Positions 63,855 to 64,000 of a stretch of DNA of 64,000 bases are shown here, in pieces (the stretch's first letter is position 1; each line of letters begins with the position of its first letter). The notes under the pieces are model-generated. The model made no database searches and had not been told where the DNA came from. It worked only from the letters and a program-made list of their open reading frames with translations. This DNA is from Streptomyces sp. PKU-EA00015 (GTDB taxonomy: Bacteria > Actinomycetota > Actinomycetes > Streptomycetales > Streptomycetaceae): the NCBI RefSeq assembly GCF_013387495.1, contig NZ_JABZEE010000053.1, positions 1 through 64,000 of the forward strand. Direction: 5' to 3'. The translations under genes were made by a program, and so were the position numbers.

Positions 63855-64000
63855 TCAGCGGAACAACGGGATGATGTCGGAGCCGTAGGCGTCGATCGTG
63901 CCCTCCCGGTTGTCGTGCATGTCGTAGACGGCGAACTGGTCGACGCCCAGGCTCTTCAGGTGGCGGAGCTTCTCGATGTGGGCTTCGGCGGGGCCGAGGA
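63855..64000 (-). CDS. LLM-class F420/flavin-dependent oxidoreductase, C-terminal part (runs off window)
   Basis: The visible 48 residues read KLRHLKSLGVDQFAVYDMHD followed by GTIDAYGSDIIPLFR and a stop. This matches the C-terminus of luciferase-like F420-dependent oxidoreductases. The rest of the gene lies beyond position 64000, so function cannot be narrowed. Confidence 0.75.
   Translation of the reverse strand, partial: LGPAEAHIEKLRHLKSLGVDQFAVYDMHDNREGTIDAYGSDIIPLFR

Overview
The window looks like a high-GC actinomycete chromosome, almost certainly Streptomyces or a close relative. Codon third positions are strongly G/C, GTG starts are common, many genes overlap by 4 nt, and several Streptomyces-typical families are present (DUF5133 protein, SpoIIE-type phosphatase, Fic-like toxin pair, LAL regulator). 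The mix of one biosynthetic locus with many decayed genes and insertion-sequence fragments is typical of an accessory region or chromosome arm. All assignments come from reading motifs by eye.

Region 1 (399-19343) is a compact biosynthetic gene cluster. Its first operon (399-7965) holds an acyl-CoA-dehydrogenase-like flavoprotein, a thioester/fatty-acyl reductase, a class III aminotransferase, a SRPBCC protein, a flavin reductase, an SDR, a fatty-acid hydroxylase and a bacterial nitric oxide synthase. A LuxR regulator with an atypical receiver follows. The second operon (8854-16652) holds a KASIII-like acyltransferase with a Ser-His-Asp triad, two alpha/beta hydrolases, a transglutaminase-fold protein, an AurF-like di-iron oxygenase, two acyl carrier proteins, a class II synthetase-like amino acid:carrier-protein ligase, a nitronate-monooxygenase-like protein and a phosphopantetheinyl transferase. 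A drug exporter with a divergent TetR gene closes the locus. Read together, the genes suggest that an acyl thioester is converted to a fatty amine, N-oxygenated, joined to a carrier-bound amino acid, and modified by N-oxygenation and/or NO chemistry. I do not recognise a described pathway with this combination.

Region 2 (19664-26620) encodes an MMPL/RND transporter, a two-component system, a second fatty-acid hydroxylase and an AraC regulator. Region 3 (27557-43500) is a patchwork: a decayed MobF relaxase, a degenerate IS982 element beside a HEAT-repeat gene bracketed by near-perfect terminal repeats, a PAS/GAF/SpoIIE phosphatase, a three-gene membrane/lipoprotein locus, a toxin-antitoxin pair with an operator, a lipase, and many broken genes and transposase fragments.

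Region 4 (43555-55020) has a broken methyltransferase, a putative contractile-injection-system ADP-ribosyltransferase effector, a truncated Pycsar effector, a secreted hyaluronidase-like protein with a 53-aa coiled-coil partner, a group II intron remnant, a frameshifted lipoprotein, an internally deleted LAL regulator, an IdeR-like pseudogene, and a TetR/SDR pair sharing an operator-like site. Region 5 (55554-63785) is a 2743-aa secreted SpvB/RHS polymorphic toxin with a C-terminal toxin_44-like domain. A partial LLM-class oxidoreductase gene runs off the end.
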